DNA of 64,000 nucleotides, taken from assembly GCA_965197795.1 (NCBI GenBank), contig OZ240228.1, forward strand, positions 1,550,001-1,614,000, written 5' to 3'. The position numbers and the translations under genes were made by a program. The notes under the pieces were generated by a model that made no database searches, was not told the DNA's origin, and saw only the letters and a program-made list of their open reading frames with translations. The stretch comes from WHTK01 sp965197795. GTDB taxonomy: Bacteria; Chloroflexota; Dehalococcoidia; DSTF01; WHTK01. Shown in pieces: positions 18,258-26,254 of the stretch; position 1 is the stretch's first letter, and each line of letters opens with the position of its first letter.

Positions 18258-19168
18258 CAGCGTGATTCCGTCCCGGCATACTCGGCTGCAAGCCGCAGCC
18301 AACCCTCCAGCGGCACGTCCTGCGGACGCAACGTCGGTTCCAGGCCTGCCGCCTCGATCAGCTCGGTGGCCTCCGCAGCCGGGATGCCGAGACCCTGCGA
18401 GAGCGTGTTGCGCAGCTGCTTCCTCGGCGCCCTGAACCCGGCGCGGACCGTCCGGAAGAACTGCTCACGCTGCTCCGGCGCGATCAACGGCTCCTCGAGC
18501 GCATCGAGCCGGATCACACTCGACGTGACGCGGGGTGGTGGGTAGAAGGCGCGCGGCGGCACGTTAAACAGCTTTCGCGCCCTGGCGTAGACCTGCACGG
18601 AGACACCTAGCAGACTCATCCTCCCAGGCGCCGCCGCGATCGAGTCTGCCACCTCTCGCTGCAGCATGGCGACGATACTGCGTGGCGGCGATTCGGCTTC
18701 GAGAAAGTGCCGTAGGATCGCGGCTCCAGCGTTGTACGGTAGGTTTCCTACCACGGAGTAAGGCGTCTCATCCTGTAACCCCACCTCAGTCAGGATCGAC
18801 CCCGGCGTCAGCCTGAGCACGTCGTGCTCGAGCACCGTTACGTTGTCCTGCGCTAAGAAGCGCTGCCTCAGGCGCTGCGCTAGGTTGGCGTCGATCTCGA
18901 CCGCGATGAGGCGTCCCGCGGTCTCGACGATCCGCTCAGTAAGCACACCGAGCCCCGGTCCGATTTCGATGACGGTATCGTCCGGCCCGCAGTCGCTTGC
19001 TGCCACGATACGACCGACCACGCCGTAGTCGCGCAAGAAATGCTGCCCCAGCGATTTCGCGGGCCTGACGCCGGCAGCTCTGACCTCGCGCGGTCTACTG
19101 GGTCGAGATGAACGGCTGCGAGCGCGAAGCCCGGCGAAAGGAGCGCTACTCCAGGATGAAAACGTCAA
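18257..19168 (-). CDS. rsmA: 16S rRNA dimethyladenosine transferase RsmA (KsgA)
   Basis: RsmA dimethylates two adjacent adenosines near the 3' end of 16S rRNA. Motifs include KSLGQHFLRD, the SAM loop VIEIGPGLGVLTERI and the catalytic VVGNLPYNAGAAIL (NLPY). No ATG or GTG stands close to the conserved start; the TTG at 19168, overlapping the upstream gene's last 23 bases, is the nearest candidate, and an ATG at 19240 would overlap it by 95 bases. The start is therefore uncertain, the identity is not. Confidence 0.93.
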   Translation of the reverse strand: MTFSSWSSAPFAGLRARSRSSRPSRPREVRAAGVRPAKSLGQHFLRDYGVVGRIVAASDCGPDDTVIEIGPGLGVLTERIVETAGRLIAVEIDANLAQRLRQRFLAQDNVTVLEHDVLRLTPGSILTEVGLQDETPYSVVGNLPYNAGAAILRHFLEAESPPRSIVAMLQREVADSIAAAPGRMSLLGVSVQVYARARKLFNVPPRAFYPPPRVTSSVIRLDALEEPLIAPEQREQFFRTVRAGFRAPRKQLRNTLSQGLGIPAAEATELIEAAGLEPTLRPQDVPLEGWLRLAAEYAGTESR

Positions 19169-20615
19169 CCCAACCCGTGTGCCAGTCGACGGCGACGCCG
19201 TCCGGATAGCCCATGTCGATCCTGTCGCCGATGATGCCACCGCCCGTGTCTCCCGCCACAGCGAAGCCGTAGCCAGGAACGTAGAGGCGCGTGCCCAGAG
19301 GGATCACGTTCGGGTCCACCGCCACGATGCCCTTGGTCAGCGGAACGCCAGATCGAGTGATGCCGTACGCGGGGTGTGTGGCCGGCTTACCTGAACTGGC
19401 AGCGTTGTACCACGTCGCGTACATGCGCATCGTGCTCGCAACCTTCAGATTGTCCGCTGCGTCGGTCGAATTGACCGCCGAAGCCGAGTAGTAGATCACG
19501 GTATTAACCGGCTCGGGATCGAAGGACTCGGCGACAAATACGCGCTCGATTTCGACACCGTCCTCGATAACGATCTCGTACTCCATGATACGCACGCCGT
19601 CGTGACCCTCGATGCGGCGAGTCTGAGGACCGGTCAGCGAATCGTCAGGGCTGAATACTGTTATGTGGATCACGTCCTCGCGTTCGAAGAACGCCTGACC
19701 CGTCACGCGCACAATCCTCGCGACCATATCGTTGGTCACGGCGACACTCAGCGCCGGTTCTACGCGGTCGTCCGGTCCGAACCTGTAGCCGGCTTCGAGC
19801 AAGGCTGCTTCCAGCGTCTCTGCCTGGGAGTAGATGACCTGTGATTGCTCACCCAAGCGCAAGTGGATCGCCTTGGCATGGCTGACCTCGATCTGCATGC
19901 CTGCGTTCAGTCCCGTGGCTTCCGGCGGGAACACCTTGTCGGCGGGACCCAGGCTAATTCCAACCTCGATCAGGACGTCTTTTACGGTCTCGACGCTGGT
20001 CTGTAGCGTCACGGGACGGCCGTCCTCGACCAGGGTCACAGGCACGGCGCGCTTGATGTCAATGATGATGCCCTGCACGTCCCCCGGGGTCTCGTTGTAG
20101 ATACCAAAGCTGCCTAGAGATGAGGTGTTGATCGGCGTCGGGTAGATGGGATCGGTAACCGCGACGCGCAGGCCGTTGTAGTAAATCGCGTCGTGCGGAC
20201 TGACATCGATTCGGAGCTCGCGCAGAAGACCTTCGACGCTAATCGCGCGCGTGCGCCAAGCCATCGTCACCCCATCGAACTCGACGACGACCGGGATGGC
20301 GCGTTCGACCGTGATCCCGTTGCTGGAGACCACAAATACATCGCCCGGGTCGCGATCGACGCCCGCCGAACCCAGTAGCGTCGCGATGTCCTGCTGCCGG
20401 CTCACCACCGTTATTGCCCTGCCGTCCGCCTGCACCAGCAGTTCGCGGGGTGGAAAGACCAGAAACGCCAGCATTCCGGCAATGGCCAGCGTGGCTATCA
20501 AGGCCAGGCGGAGACGGGCGCGTGTCGTATTGAGGTGCCGGACTTCGACGTTGGGAAAACGAGATAGAGGACGAGCCCCGGCACGCAGGCGCAAGCTTGG
20601 TAGCCAGTACGCCAA
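19146..20615 (-). CDS. YabE-like secreted protein: DUF348 repeats, G5 domain, 3D domain
   Basis: This cell-wall protein has 489 residues from the TTG at 20615, chosen because AGGAGG (20627-20622) sits six bases upstream; the longer frame would run into the SRP RNA. One N-terminal hydrophobic anchor is followed by DUF348 ubiquitin-like repeats (VSRQQDIATLLGSAGV; LQTSVETVKDVLIEVGI; SQAETLEAALLEAGY), a G5 domain and a C-terminal 3D/double-psi-barrel domain (ATWYNAASSGK to GDTGGGIIGDRIDMGY) with the aspartates of lytic transglycosylase-like enzymes. The family acts in peptidoglycan remodelling, and in Firmicutes yabE lies next to ksgA/rsmA as here. Confidence 0.9.
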   Translation of the reverse strand: MAYWLPSLRLRAGARPLSRFPNVEVRHLNTTRARLRLALIATLAIAGMLAFLVFPPRELLVQADGRAITVVSRQQDIATLLGSAGVDRDPGDVFVVSSNGITVERAIPVVVEFDGVTMAWRTRAISVEGLLRELRIDVSPHDAIYYNGLRVAVTDPIYPTPINTSSLGSFGIYNETPGDVQGIIIDIKRAVPVTLVEDGRPVTLQTSVETVKDVLIEVGISLGPADKVFPPEATGLNAGMQIEVSHAKAIHLRLGEQSQVIYSQAETLEAALLEAGYRFGPDDRVEPALSVAVTNDMVARIVRVTGQAFFEREDVIHITVFSPDDSLTGPQTRRIEGHDGVRIMEYEIVIEDGVEIERVFVAESFDPEPVNTVIYYSASAVNSTDAADNLKVASTMRMYATWYNAASSGKPATHPAYGITRSGVPLTKGIVAVDPNVIPLGTRLYVPGYGFAVAGDTGGGIIGDRIDMGYPDGVAVDWHTGWVDVFILE

Positions 20616-20666
20616 ACGCTCCCTCCTTGGACTTGGTCCCGGTCTCAGAGCGTCTCGCCCTGAGTT

Positions 20667-20933
20667 GGTCGTGCACCCGCTGTCGATCCGGTTCACTGGC
20701 TTGCCGCCGCTCGACAGCTCAGGCCAGGTTTTCCTACGGCGCCCGAAGATGTCTACTTACCGCTGCTTCCTTCCGGATCTGACGGGGTTCAGCAGTTCCT
20801 CGCCGCGTAGGGCCAAGCCATCAACACCGCGTAGTTTTGGCAGTCCCCGTTAGCCAGACCTCGAGCGGGAATTCGACCCCGCTATAGCGGGTTGCGGGTA
20901 CAGGGCACCGCTAGCTCCCCGTCTAGCACGACC
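20667..20933 (-). ncRNA. ffs: Signal recognition particle RNA, large bacterial type
   Basis: On the minus strand the conserved domain IV reads GTCAGATCCGGAAGGAAGCA (about 20789-20760). Upstream lies the large-type 5' domain (GGGGAGCTAGCGGTGCCCTG). The ends pair: 5' GGTCGTGC (20933-20926) with 3' GCACGACC (20674-20667), giving about 267 nt, the length of Bacillus-like SRP RNA with an Alu domain. It pairs functionally with Ffh and FtsY, the latter encoded here at 4-5 kb. The exact ends are inferred from this pairing. Confidence 0.93.
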
Positions 20934-20939
20934 GTGCGA

Positions 20940-20970
20940 ATCCTATCACAAGCACGTCTGCCTGGGTCAA
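20940..20970 (-). promoter_or_regulatory. Promoter of the SRP RNA gene
   Basis: TTGACC (20970-20965) and TAGGAT (20945-20940) on the minus strand are 19 bases apart. The -10 box ends seven bases before the deduced 5' end of the SRP RNA, as expected for a start site there. Confidence 0.55.
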
Positions 20971-20991
20971 GGAATCGGCGTTGCGGAAACG

Positions 20992-21396
20992 CTACGACTG
21001 ACCTGTGCTGCGTAGTTCGCGCATCGCGCGCAGCGCGACGTGGTGGCCAAGCGTGAAGATCAGCAGCGCACCCAGGACGTGCATGGACCCGAGGAACTCA
21101 TCCTCGAACTCGGTAACCCAGAAAGGCTGAACCAGCGACAGGATCGCCAACGCCAAGGCCAGGAACAACGTCACGCGCCCCACCTTGGCCAGGTAGGCAA
21201 CGATCAGGATCAAGACGGGCGTGGCGTGCAACGCGGCCCAGCCGAATCCCCGATGCAGCTCCCAATCTTCACCCCCCAGCAACGCCAGGCCGGCGAAGAA
21301 GAACTGCAGCACCACGCCCAGCAGGAATAGCAATGACACGATAACCAGGATCCGTCTGGCAGCCAGCAACCTCGCCTCCCTACCCTGGGGCCACAT
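20992..21396 (-). CDS. DUF6220-like four-helix membrane protein
   Basis: The 134-residue protein has four hydrophobic helices, with histidines at helix ends (WELHRGFGWAALHATPVLIL and MHVLGALLIFTLGHHVALR), a layout seen in DUF6220 and other small putative haem- or quinone-associated membrane proteins. The start at 21396 overlaps the end of the alpha/beta-hydrolase gene by 17 bases. The function is unknown; the family assignment comes from memory of the helix and histidine pattern. Confidence 0.6.
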   Translation of the reverse strand: MWPQGREARLLAARRILVIVSLLFLLGVVLQFFFAGLALLGGEDWELHRGFGWAALHATPVLILIVAYLAKVGRVTLFLALALAILSLVQPFWVTEFEDEFLGSMHVLGALLIFTLGHHVALRAMRELRSTGQS

Positions 21397-22204
21397 TGGC
21401 CCGTAGCCAATCGTCGACTCGGGGAGCCGTGGCGGCCACGGCTGCGCCGTGACAAACGATACCCCAATGGCCCGTCTGTGGCACGGCCAACGCGTCGCCT
21501 GCCAGGTATATCGCCAGGCTTCGATGGTACTCAGGCGCGAAGTTCGCGTCCTGTTCCCCGAACACGACCAACGATGGCGCCTTCACGGCTCCGGGCTCCA
21601 AGGACACGCCGCGTCGCCGCTGCCTTCGGGCCATGCCGCTCTCCTCGGTGCCGCGCACCCGCTCGAGCACACCGTGAGCTTCGTCCTCGCTGAGATCGTG
21701 CAAAGCTTGACGTGAGGCGGCAGGGTCGTCCGGATGCAGTCCGTACACCTCCGGGCCGAACGGCCCGGAGGGCGTCGACCGTACAACCTCGGGGTCAGCG
21801 CGACCAGTCACCTCGGCGGGTGGGCTCGGCGCGAAGAGCAGCAGTCCTGGAACCTCTGGTTGGTTTGCGCCGTACATCATCGCCACCAGGCCGCCCATAG
21901 CCCAACCGCCGACGATCGGCTGGCGCCCCCGCGCCTGGGCGATCTGGTCTGCCACCGATTCGACGTCCGCGACGTAATCCTGCATCGTGATGATAGAGAA
22001 ATCGACCGGTAAACTGTGGCCGTGACCGCGCAAATCGAGCACGTTGACTTCCCAGCCAAGGGTGCCCAGGTGCTCCCGCCAGAGGTCCCAGATCCAGGCT
22101 GCGGTGATGCCGCCGTGTACCAGTAAGATCGACGGATACGCCACGTCTTGCTCCCGATCTTTCATCGAATAAGGCACGTCTATCTGACCGCTGATTTCGT
22201 ACAA
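21380..22204 (-). CDS. Alpha/beta-hydrolase-fold protein lacking the nucleophile serine
   Basis: The 274-residue protein has the fold's landmarks: oxyanion HGG (ILLVHGGITAAWIWD), LDLRGHGHS, the acid region VVFGEQDANF and the histidine QTGHWG. At the nucleophile elbow, however, the sequence is GGWAMGG, where active relatives have GWSMGG; the codon is GCT, one base from TCT (Ser). It may be a pseudoenzyme or an inactivated gene. The start at 22204 lies ten bases from the duplicated target site of the mobile unit that follows. Confidence 0.85.
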   Translation of the reverse strand: MYEISGQIDVPYSMKDREQDVAYPSILLVHGGITAAWIWDLWREHLGTLGWEVNVLDLRGHGHSLPVDFSIITMQDYVADVESVADQIAQARGRQPIVGGWAMGGLVAMMYGANQPEVPGLLLFAPSPPAEVTGRADPEVVRSTPSGPFGPEVYGLHPDDPAASRQALHDLSEDEAHGVLERVRGTEESGMARRQRRRGVSLEPGAVKAPSLVVFGEQDANFAPEYHRSLAIYLAGDALAVPQTGHWGIVCHGAAVAATAPRVDDWLRANVAPG

Positions 22205-22213
22205 CTCTCAGGC

Positions 22214-22219
22214 GAATCC
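22214..22219. repeat. Target-site duplication, left copy (GAATCC)
   Basis: GAATCC stands directly outside the left inverted end of the mobile unit and recurs directly outside the right end at 23800-23805, as a transposition footprint would. Confidence 0.7.
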
Positions 22220-22315
22220 GGGTAGTGGGTCAGTTTGAGGCTGGAGGGCTTCGGCTTCTGCTGCTTGCTAGGAGTAGGCATCATACCCTTAATGCCATTA
22301 GGACGGGTGTTTGAG

Positions 22316-22345
22316 TTGTGTAGCGTTGTCGTTAGTACCTATACT
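22316..22345 (+). promoter_or_regulatory. Promoter of the passenger methyltransferase
   Basis: TTGTGT (22316-22321) and TATACT (22340-22345) are 18 bases apart; the gene's GGAGAAGGAA ribosome site begins 25 bases further on. The promoter lies inside the mobile unit, so the gene would be expressed wherever the unit lands. Confidence 0.5.
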
Positions 22346-22380
22346 CCCCCTAGTCAAACCTTGCACATGGAGAAGGAAAC

Positions 22381-23722
22381 ATGAGCACGGCTAACCGACT
22401 CTACTTTGGCGACTGCCTCGACGTGATGCGGGAGAATCTCCCCAGTGAGTCCGTGGACCTTATCTATCTAGACCCACCATTCAACTCCAAGCGGCTCTAC
22501 AACGCCTTTATAGGTGGAGCGCAGTGGGTAGCTTTTGACGACACCTGGCGTTGGCATGAGGCCGTGGACGATTTTCACGAGGTTGCAAGGCTACCTAGCT
22601 ATGCTGGCCTCATGGAAGGATTGCGGTCGATGCTGGGAGAAGGACCGCAGTTAGCCTATCTGTCCTACATGGCTAACCGCCTGCTTGAGTGTCGCCGGGT
22701 ACTCAAGCCAACCGAGTCTATCTACCTGCATTGCGATCCGACAATGAGCCACTACCTCAAGGCCGTTATGGACGGGCTGTTTGAGCGTCGTAACTTCACT
22801 AATGAGGTTGTCTGGCATTATCGCAAGTGGTCAGCAGGTAAGTACACATTCCAGCGGAACCATGACGTTATTCTGTTCTACACAAAAACCTCAACTCGTG
22901 AGCGTGTCTTTAATCAGCAGTTTATGCCTCGGGCAGAATCAACTCTCAAACGTTTTGGCAAGGCCAAAATCGTATCTGGCTACGATGAAATGGGCCAACG
23001 ATTACCTTCTCAAGTTGAAGATAAAGAATCTGAAGGGGTACACCAAGACGACGTATGGGACATCAATCGAGTGCCACCTGTTCAACAGTTATACCCCACA
23101 CAAAAGCCCATATCTCTATTAGAGCGGATCATCCAAGCAAGCTCCAACCCTGGCGATGTAGTCCTTGACCCGTTTTGCGGATGCGGGACAGCGATTCACG
23201 CGGCACAGAACCTTGACCGACACTGGATCGGAATAGACATTTGCGTCAACGCCTGCAAGGTTATCGAAGAACGCATTAAGGGCCACTTTGACAGCCTGTG
23301 GTCTGAGGTGGAATTCGTAGGACTGCCCAAGACCCGCGACGATGCTCAGTTTATGGCTTCCAGCAACCCGTTCCGCTTTGAGCGCTGGGCAGCCTCCCTT
23401 GTGGACGGCATGGAGGCCAACAAGAAGCAACGGGGGGGACAGCGGGATAGACGGCTGGGGGCGCATTCCGGTGAAGACGGGTGAGTTCATAGACGTGGTC
23501 TCACAAGTCAAGGGTGGAACGACCAGCCCGGGACACGTCCAGGCGTTCAACGGGGCGCGGCAACAAGCCGGAGCGGACCTGGGAGTGTTCACCTGCTTTG
23601 AAGGCCGCGTGACCACGGGAATGCGCAACACTGGTTTATTCATGGATGCGCCAGTAGTCCAGATTTACACCGTGGAAGACTACTTTGAAGGCCGTAGACC
23701 CAAGCTGCCATTAGCGGTATAG
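22381..23722 (+). CDS. DNA methyltransferase (beta-class N4/N6) with nuclease-like C-terminal domain, frame interrupted at a G7 tract
   Basis: The first frame (22381-23484) gives DPPF at residues 31-34 and the SAM-binding DPFCGCG at 263-269, the motif order of beta-class N6-adenine or N4-cytosine methyltransferases. After the run of seven Gs at 23432-23438 the first frame soon ends, while the next frame continues as DSGIDGWGRI, then DVVSQVKGG and VFTCFEGRVTTGM to a stop at 23722. That second part matches the Mrr/PD-(D/E)XK-like tail found on related proteins (D..QVK). One G fewer or two more would restore a protein of about 447 residues. Confidence 0.85.
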
Positions 23723-23799
23723 CCGATGCCATGTCCCGTCTATCTTGCTTGCCCAGGTTCAGCGGGAAAAGTTGGCGGCGTCAAAATGACCCACTACCC

Positions 23800-23805
23800 G
23801 AATCC
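23800..23805. repeat. Target-site duplication, right copy (GAATCC)
   Basis: This copy matches 22214-22219 and directly abuts the right inverted end of the mobile unit. Confidence 0.7.
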
Positions 23806-23813
23806 GGGGCTTG

Positions 23814-23842
23814 TTGACACCACTTATGCCCTATGCTACGTT
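23814..23842 (+). promoter_or_regulatory. Possible promoter of the tRNA pair
   Basis: TTGACA (23814-23819) is followed 17 bases later by a weak TACGTT (23837-23842). It stands about 80 bases before tRNA-Lys; two small hairpins (GCCGCC-GCT-GGCGGC and CCCC-TTCG-GGGG) lie in the presumed leader. The mobile unit ends only eight bases upstream of the -35 box. Confidence 0.35.
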
Positions 23843-23924
23843 GCCGCCGCTGGCGGCCCCTTCGGGGGATTCGCTGTATTATGGATGTTGGGATTGCTGG
23901 CGACGCCTACTCGTTGGTGTTCAT

Positions 23925-24000
23925 GGGCCGCTAGCTCAAATGGAAGAGCAGGTGACTCTTAATCACCCGGTTCCCGGTTCGAGTCCGGGGCGGCTCACCA
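23925..24000 (+). tRNA. tRNA-Lys (anticodon CTT)
   Basis: The 76-base gene has a 7-bp acceptor stem GGGCCGC/GCGGCTC (one G-T pair), the D-arm GCTC..GAGC, the anticodon loop CTCTTAA closed by GGTGA/TCACC, the T-arm GGTTCGAGTCC and an encoded 3' CCA. Anticodon CTT decodes AAG (Lys). Confidence 0.96.
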
Positions 24001-24034
24001 AGACTAGCAACAAGCCGGTGAAATATGCCGGCGA

Positions 24035-24119
24035 GGGGAAGTGTCGGAATTGGTAGACGAGCATGACTTAGGATCATGTGCCGCGAGGCGTAGGAGTTCG
24101 AGTCTCCTCTTCCCCACCA
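24035..24119 (+). tRNA. tRNA-Leu (anticodon TAG)
   Basis: The 85-base class II tRNA has the acceptor stem GGGGAAG/CTTCCCC, the anticodon loop CTTAGGA closed by GCATGA/TCATGT, a long variable arm (GTGCCGCGAGGCGT), the T-arm GAGTTCGAGTCTC and an encoded CCA. Anticodon TAG reads CUA/CUN leucine codons. It lies 34 bases after tRNA-Lys and is probably co-transcribed with it. Confidence 0.96.
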
Positions 24120-24204
24120 CCTCGCATTCAGTCGGCTTAGGGGCCGCGGGAGCTACTCAGCCTGCGGCGCGTACGAAACTCCTTAACGGGATGAAGGGGG
24201 AGTA

Positions 24205-25203
24205 ATGCCGCCACTGCTGCAGGTTAAGGACTTAAGGACCTACTTCTACACCGAAGAAGGTCTGGTCAAGGCCGTAGATGGAGTCACGTATGACGTCCAG
24301 GAAGGCGAAACCCTCGGCCTGGTCGGCGAGAGCGGTTGCGGCAAGAGCATCAGCGCCCTCTCTCTGCTCAAGCTGATCCCGGTCCCGCCCGGCCGCATCG
24401 TTTCTGGCGAGGTCCTCTTCGAAGGCGACGACCTCCTCAAGCTCGACGAATCCCAGATCCGCAAGATCCGCGGCAACCGCATTTCGATGGTGTTCCAGGA
24501 GCCGATGACTTCACTGAACCCGGTCCTCACCATCGGCAAGCAAATGACCGAAGCGCTTGAGCTGCACCTCAAGCTGGACCGTAAGGCGGCGAACGCACGT
24601 GCCGTCCAGCTGCTCGAGATGGTCGGGGTCGCCGAGGCCGGGCGTCGCATCACGGACTATCCGCACCAATTCTCCGGCGGCATGCGACAGCGGGTCATGA
24701 TCGCCATGGCCATGGCATGCAACCCGAGGCTTCTCATCGCCGACGAGCCCACGACGGCGCTCGACGTCACGATTCAGGCGCAGGTCCTCGAAGTCATGGC
24801 GCGTCTTAGCCACGAGTTCGGCACGGCGGTCATCATCATCACCCACAACCTCGGCGTCGTCGCCCGTTACGCCGACCGCGTCAACGTCATGTACGCGGGC
24901 AGGATCATCGAGACCTCCACCGCCGAGAACGTCTACGGTGACCCGCGACATCCCTACACCCTGGGATTGCTGCGCTCCGTACCGCGCCTCGACCAGGGAA
25001 TGGGCGAGAAACTAATCCCAATCGAAGGTCTGCCACCGGATCTGGGGCATCTGCCGGAAGGCTGCACCTTCTATCCGCGCTGCACCTTCCGCATCGATAA
25101 GTGCCGCGAGGAGTATCCGCCGCTGGTGCTTGTCGCTGAGAATCATTATGCCGCCTGCTGGGTGGACGTGACGGAGCAGAAGGGGGCCGAGAATGGTAAC
25201 TGA
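24205..25203 (+). CDS. Oligo/dipeptide ABC transporter ATP-binding protein (DppD/OppD type)
   Basis: This 332-residue ATPase would power import of peptides or nickel. It has Walker A GESGCGKS, the Q-loop MVFQEPMTSLNP, the signature FSGGMRQRV, Walker B LLIADEPTTALD and the switch histidine IITHN. The C-terminus carries the OppD/DppD-type cysteine segment (FYPRCTFRIDKC..CW). GGGGGAG precedes the ATG. It overlaps the next ATPase by 11 bases, but no permease or solute-binding gene follows here, so the membrane parts must be elsewhere. Confidence 0.92.
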   Translation: MPPLLQVKDLRTYFYTEEGLVKAVDGVTYDVQEGETLGLVGESGCGKSISALSLLKLIPVPPGRIVSGEVLFEGDDLLKLDESQIRKIRGNRISMVFQEPMTSLNPVLTIGKQMTEALELHLKLDRKAANARAVQLLEMVGVAEAGRRITDYPHQFSGGMRQRVMIAMAMACNPRLLIADEPTTALDVTIQAQVLEVMARLSHEFGTAVIIITHNLGVVARYADRVNVMYAGRIIETSTAENVYGDPRHPYTLGLLRSVPRLDQGMGEKLIPIEGLPPDLGHLPEGCTFYPRCTFRIDKCREEYPPLVLVAENHYAACWVDVTEQKGAENGN

Positions 25204-26212
25204 GACGGCAGGAGCACCGGGCGGCGGGACGCAGGCTTCAGAGGATCTCCTACTCGACTTACAGGACCTGCAGGTCCACTTCCCGGTCATGGCCGGCTTC
25301 ATCGTTTCGCGCAGAGTCGCGGAGAACAAAGCGGTGGACGGAATCACGTTCAACGTCAAGCGCGGCGAGACCGTCGGCCTTGTCGGCGAAAGTGGCTGCG
25401 GCAAGTCAACCACCGGTCGCGCGATCCTTCAGCTCTATAAGCCTACCAGCGGCCGCGTCCTCTTCGACGGCAGGGACATGGCTGAACTGCATGGTGAAGA
25501 GCTGCGGCGGACTCGCCGCCGAATGCAGATGATTTTTCAGGACCCCTACGCTTCCTTGAATCCTCGCATGTCGATTCGCGACATCGTTGGTGAGCCGCTG
25601 ATGATTCACAAACTCGGCACCTCTGCCGAGCGACGCGAACGGGTCGCCGAGTTGATGCGCATCGTCGGCCTCAACCCGTACTACGCGACGCGCTTCCCGC
25701 ACGAGTTCTCTGGCGGCCAGCGACAGCGCATCGGCATCGCCCGAGCACTGGCCGTCTCGCCTGACTTCATCGTCTGTGACGAGCCCGTGTCTGCTCTCGA
25801 TGTATCGATTCAGGCTCAGATCATCAACCTGCTGGAGGAACTGCAGGAGCAGTTCGGCCTGACGTATCTCTTCATAGCCCACGATCTTGCTGTCGTTCGC
25901 CACATCAGCGACCGCGTCGCGGTGATGTATCTCGGTAAGCTGATGGAGTTGTCAGACCGCAACGAGATCTACGACAACCCGCTGCACCCCTACACCAAGG
26001 CACTTCTCTCAGCCGTGCCGATTCCCGACCCGGTTATGGAGCGCAAGCGTGAACGGATCATTCTTACCGGTGACGTTCCCAGCTCCCTGCGTCCGCCGCG
26101 CGGCTGCGTCTTCCACACCCGTTGCCCGATCGCCATCGATGAATGTCGTGAAGTCATACCGGAGTGGCGTGAAGTACAGCCAGGCCACCGGGTAGCCTGC
26201 CATCGGGTCTAG
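25193..26212 (+). CDS. Oligo/dipeptide ABC transporter ATP-binding protein (DppF/OppF type)
   Basis: The second ATPase of the pair has 339 residues: Walker A GESGCGKS, MIFQDPYASLNPRM, signature FSGGQRQRIGIA, Walker B VCDEPVSALD, switch FIAHDLAVV, and the C-terminal cysteine segment (CVFHTRCPIAIDEC..ACH). OppF-type subunits form a heterodimer with OppD-type subunits. The 11-base overlap implies translational coupling. The substrate cannot be deduced without the binding protein. Confidence 0.92.
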   Translation: MVTETAGAPGGGTQASEDLLLDLQDLQVHFPVMAGFIVSRRVAENKAVDGITFNVKRGETVGLVGESGCGKSTTGRAILQLYKPTSGRVLFDGRDMAELHGEELRRTRRRMQMIFQDPYASLNPRMSIRDIVGEPLMIHKLGTSAERRERVAELMRIVGLNPYYATRFPHEFSGGQRQRIGIARALAVSPDFIVCDEPVSALDVSIQAQIINLLEELQEQFGLTYLFIAHDLAVVRHISDRVAVMYLGKLMELSDRNEIYDNPLHPYTKALLSAVPIPDPVMERKRERIILTGDVPSSLRPPRGCVFHTRCPIAIDECREVIPEWREVQPGHRVACHRV

Positions 26213-26254
26213 CTGCTTCGCTCCGGCAAGCCAACGAAAGCGACTCCGCCGTCC

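Larger units (their letters stand above)
22220..23799 (+). mobile_element. 1.58-kb transposon-like unit carrying a DNA methyltransferase
   Basis: The ends are inverted repeats: GGGTAGTGGGTCAGTTTGAG at 22220-22239, and on the other strand GGGTAGTGGGTCATTTTGAC from 23799 inward, differing at two of 20 bases. A 6-bp direct repeat GAATCC flanks the whole unit. No transposase is encoded; the only gene is the methyltransferase. The ends are reminiscent of IS21-type termini, which is only an inference. It would be a non-autonomous element moved in trans with a passenger gene. Confidence 0.72.

Noticed and set aside
20616..20696. Longer start (GTG 20696) for the G5/3D protein
   Set aside because: It would run through the 3' end of the SRP RNA, and AGGAGG marks TTG 20615.
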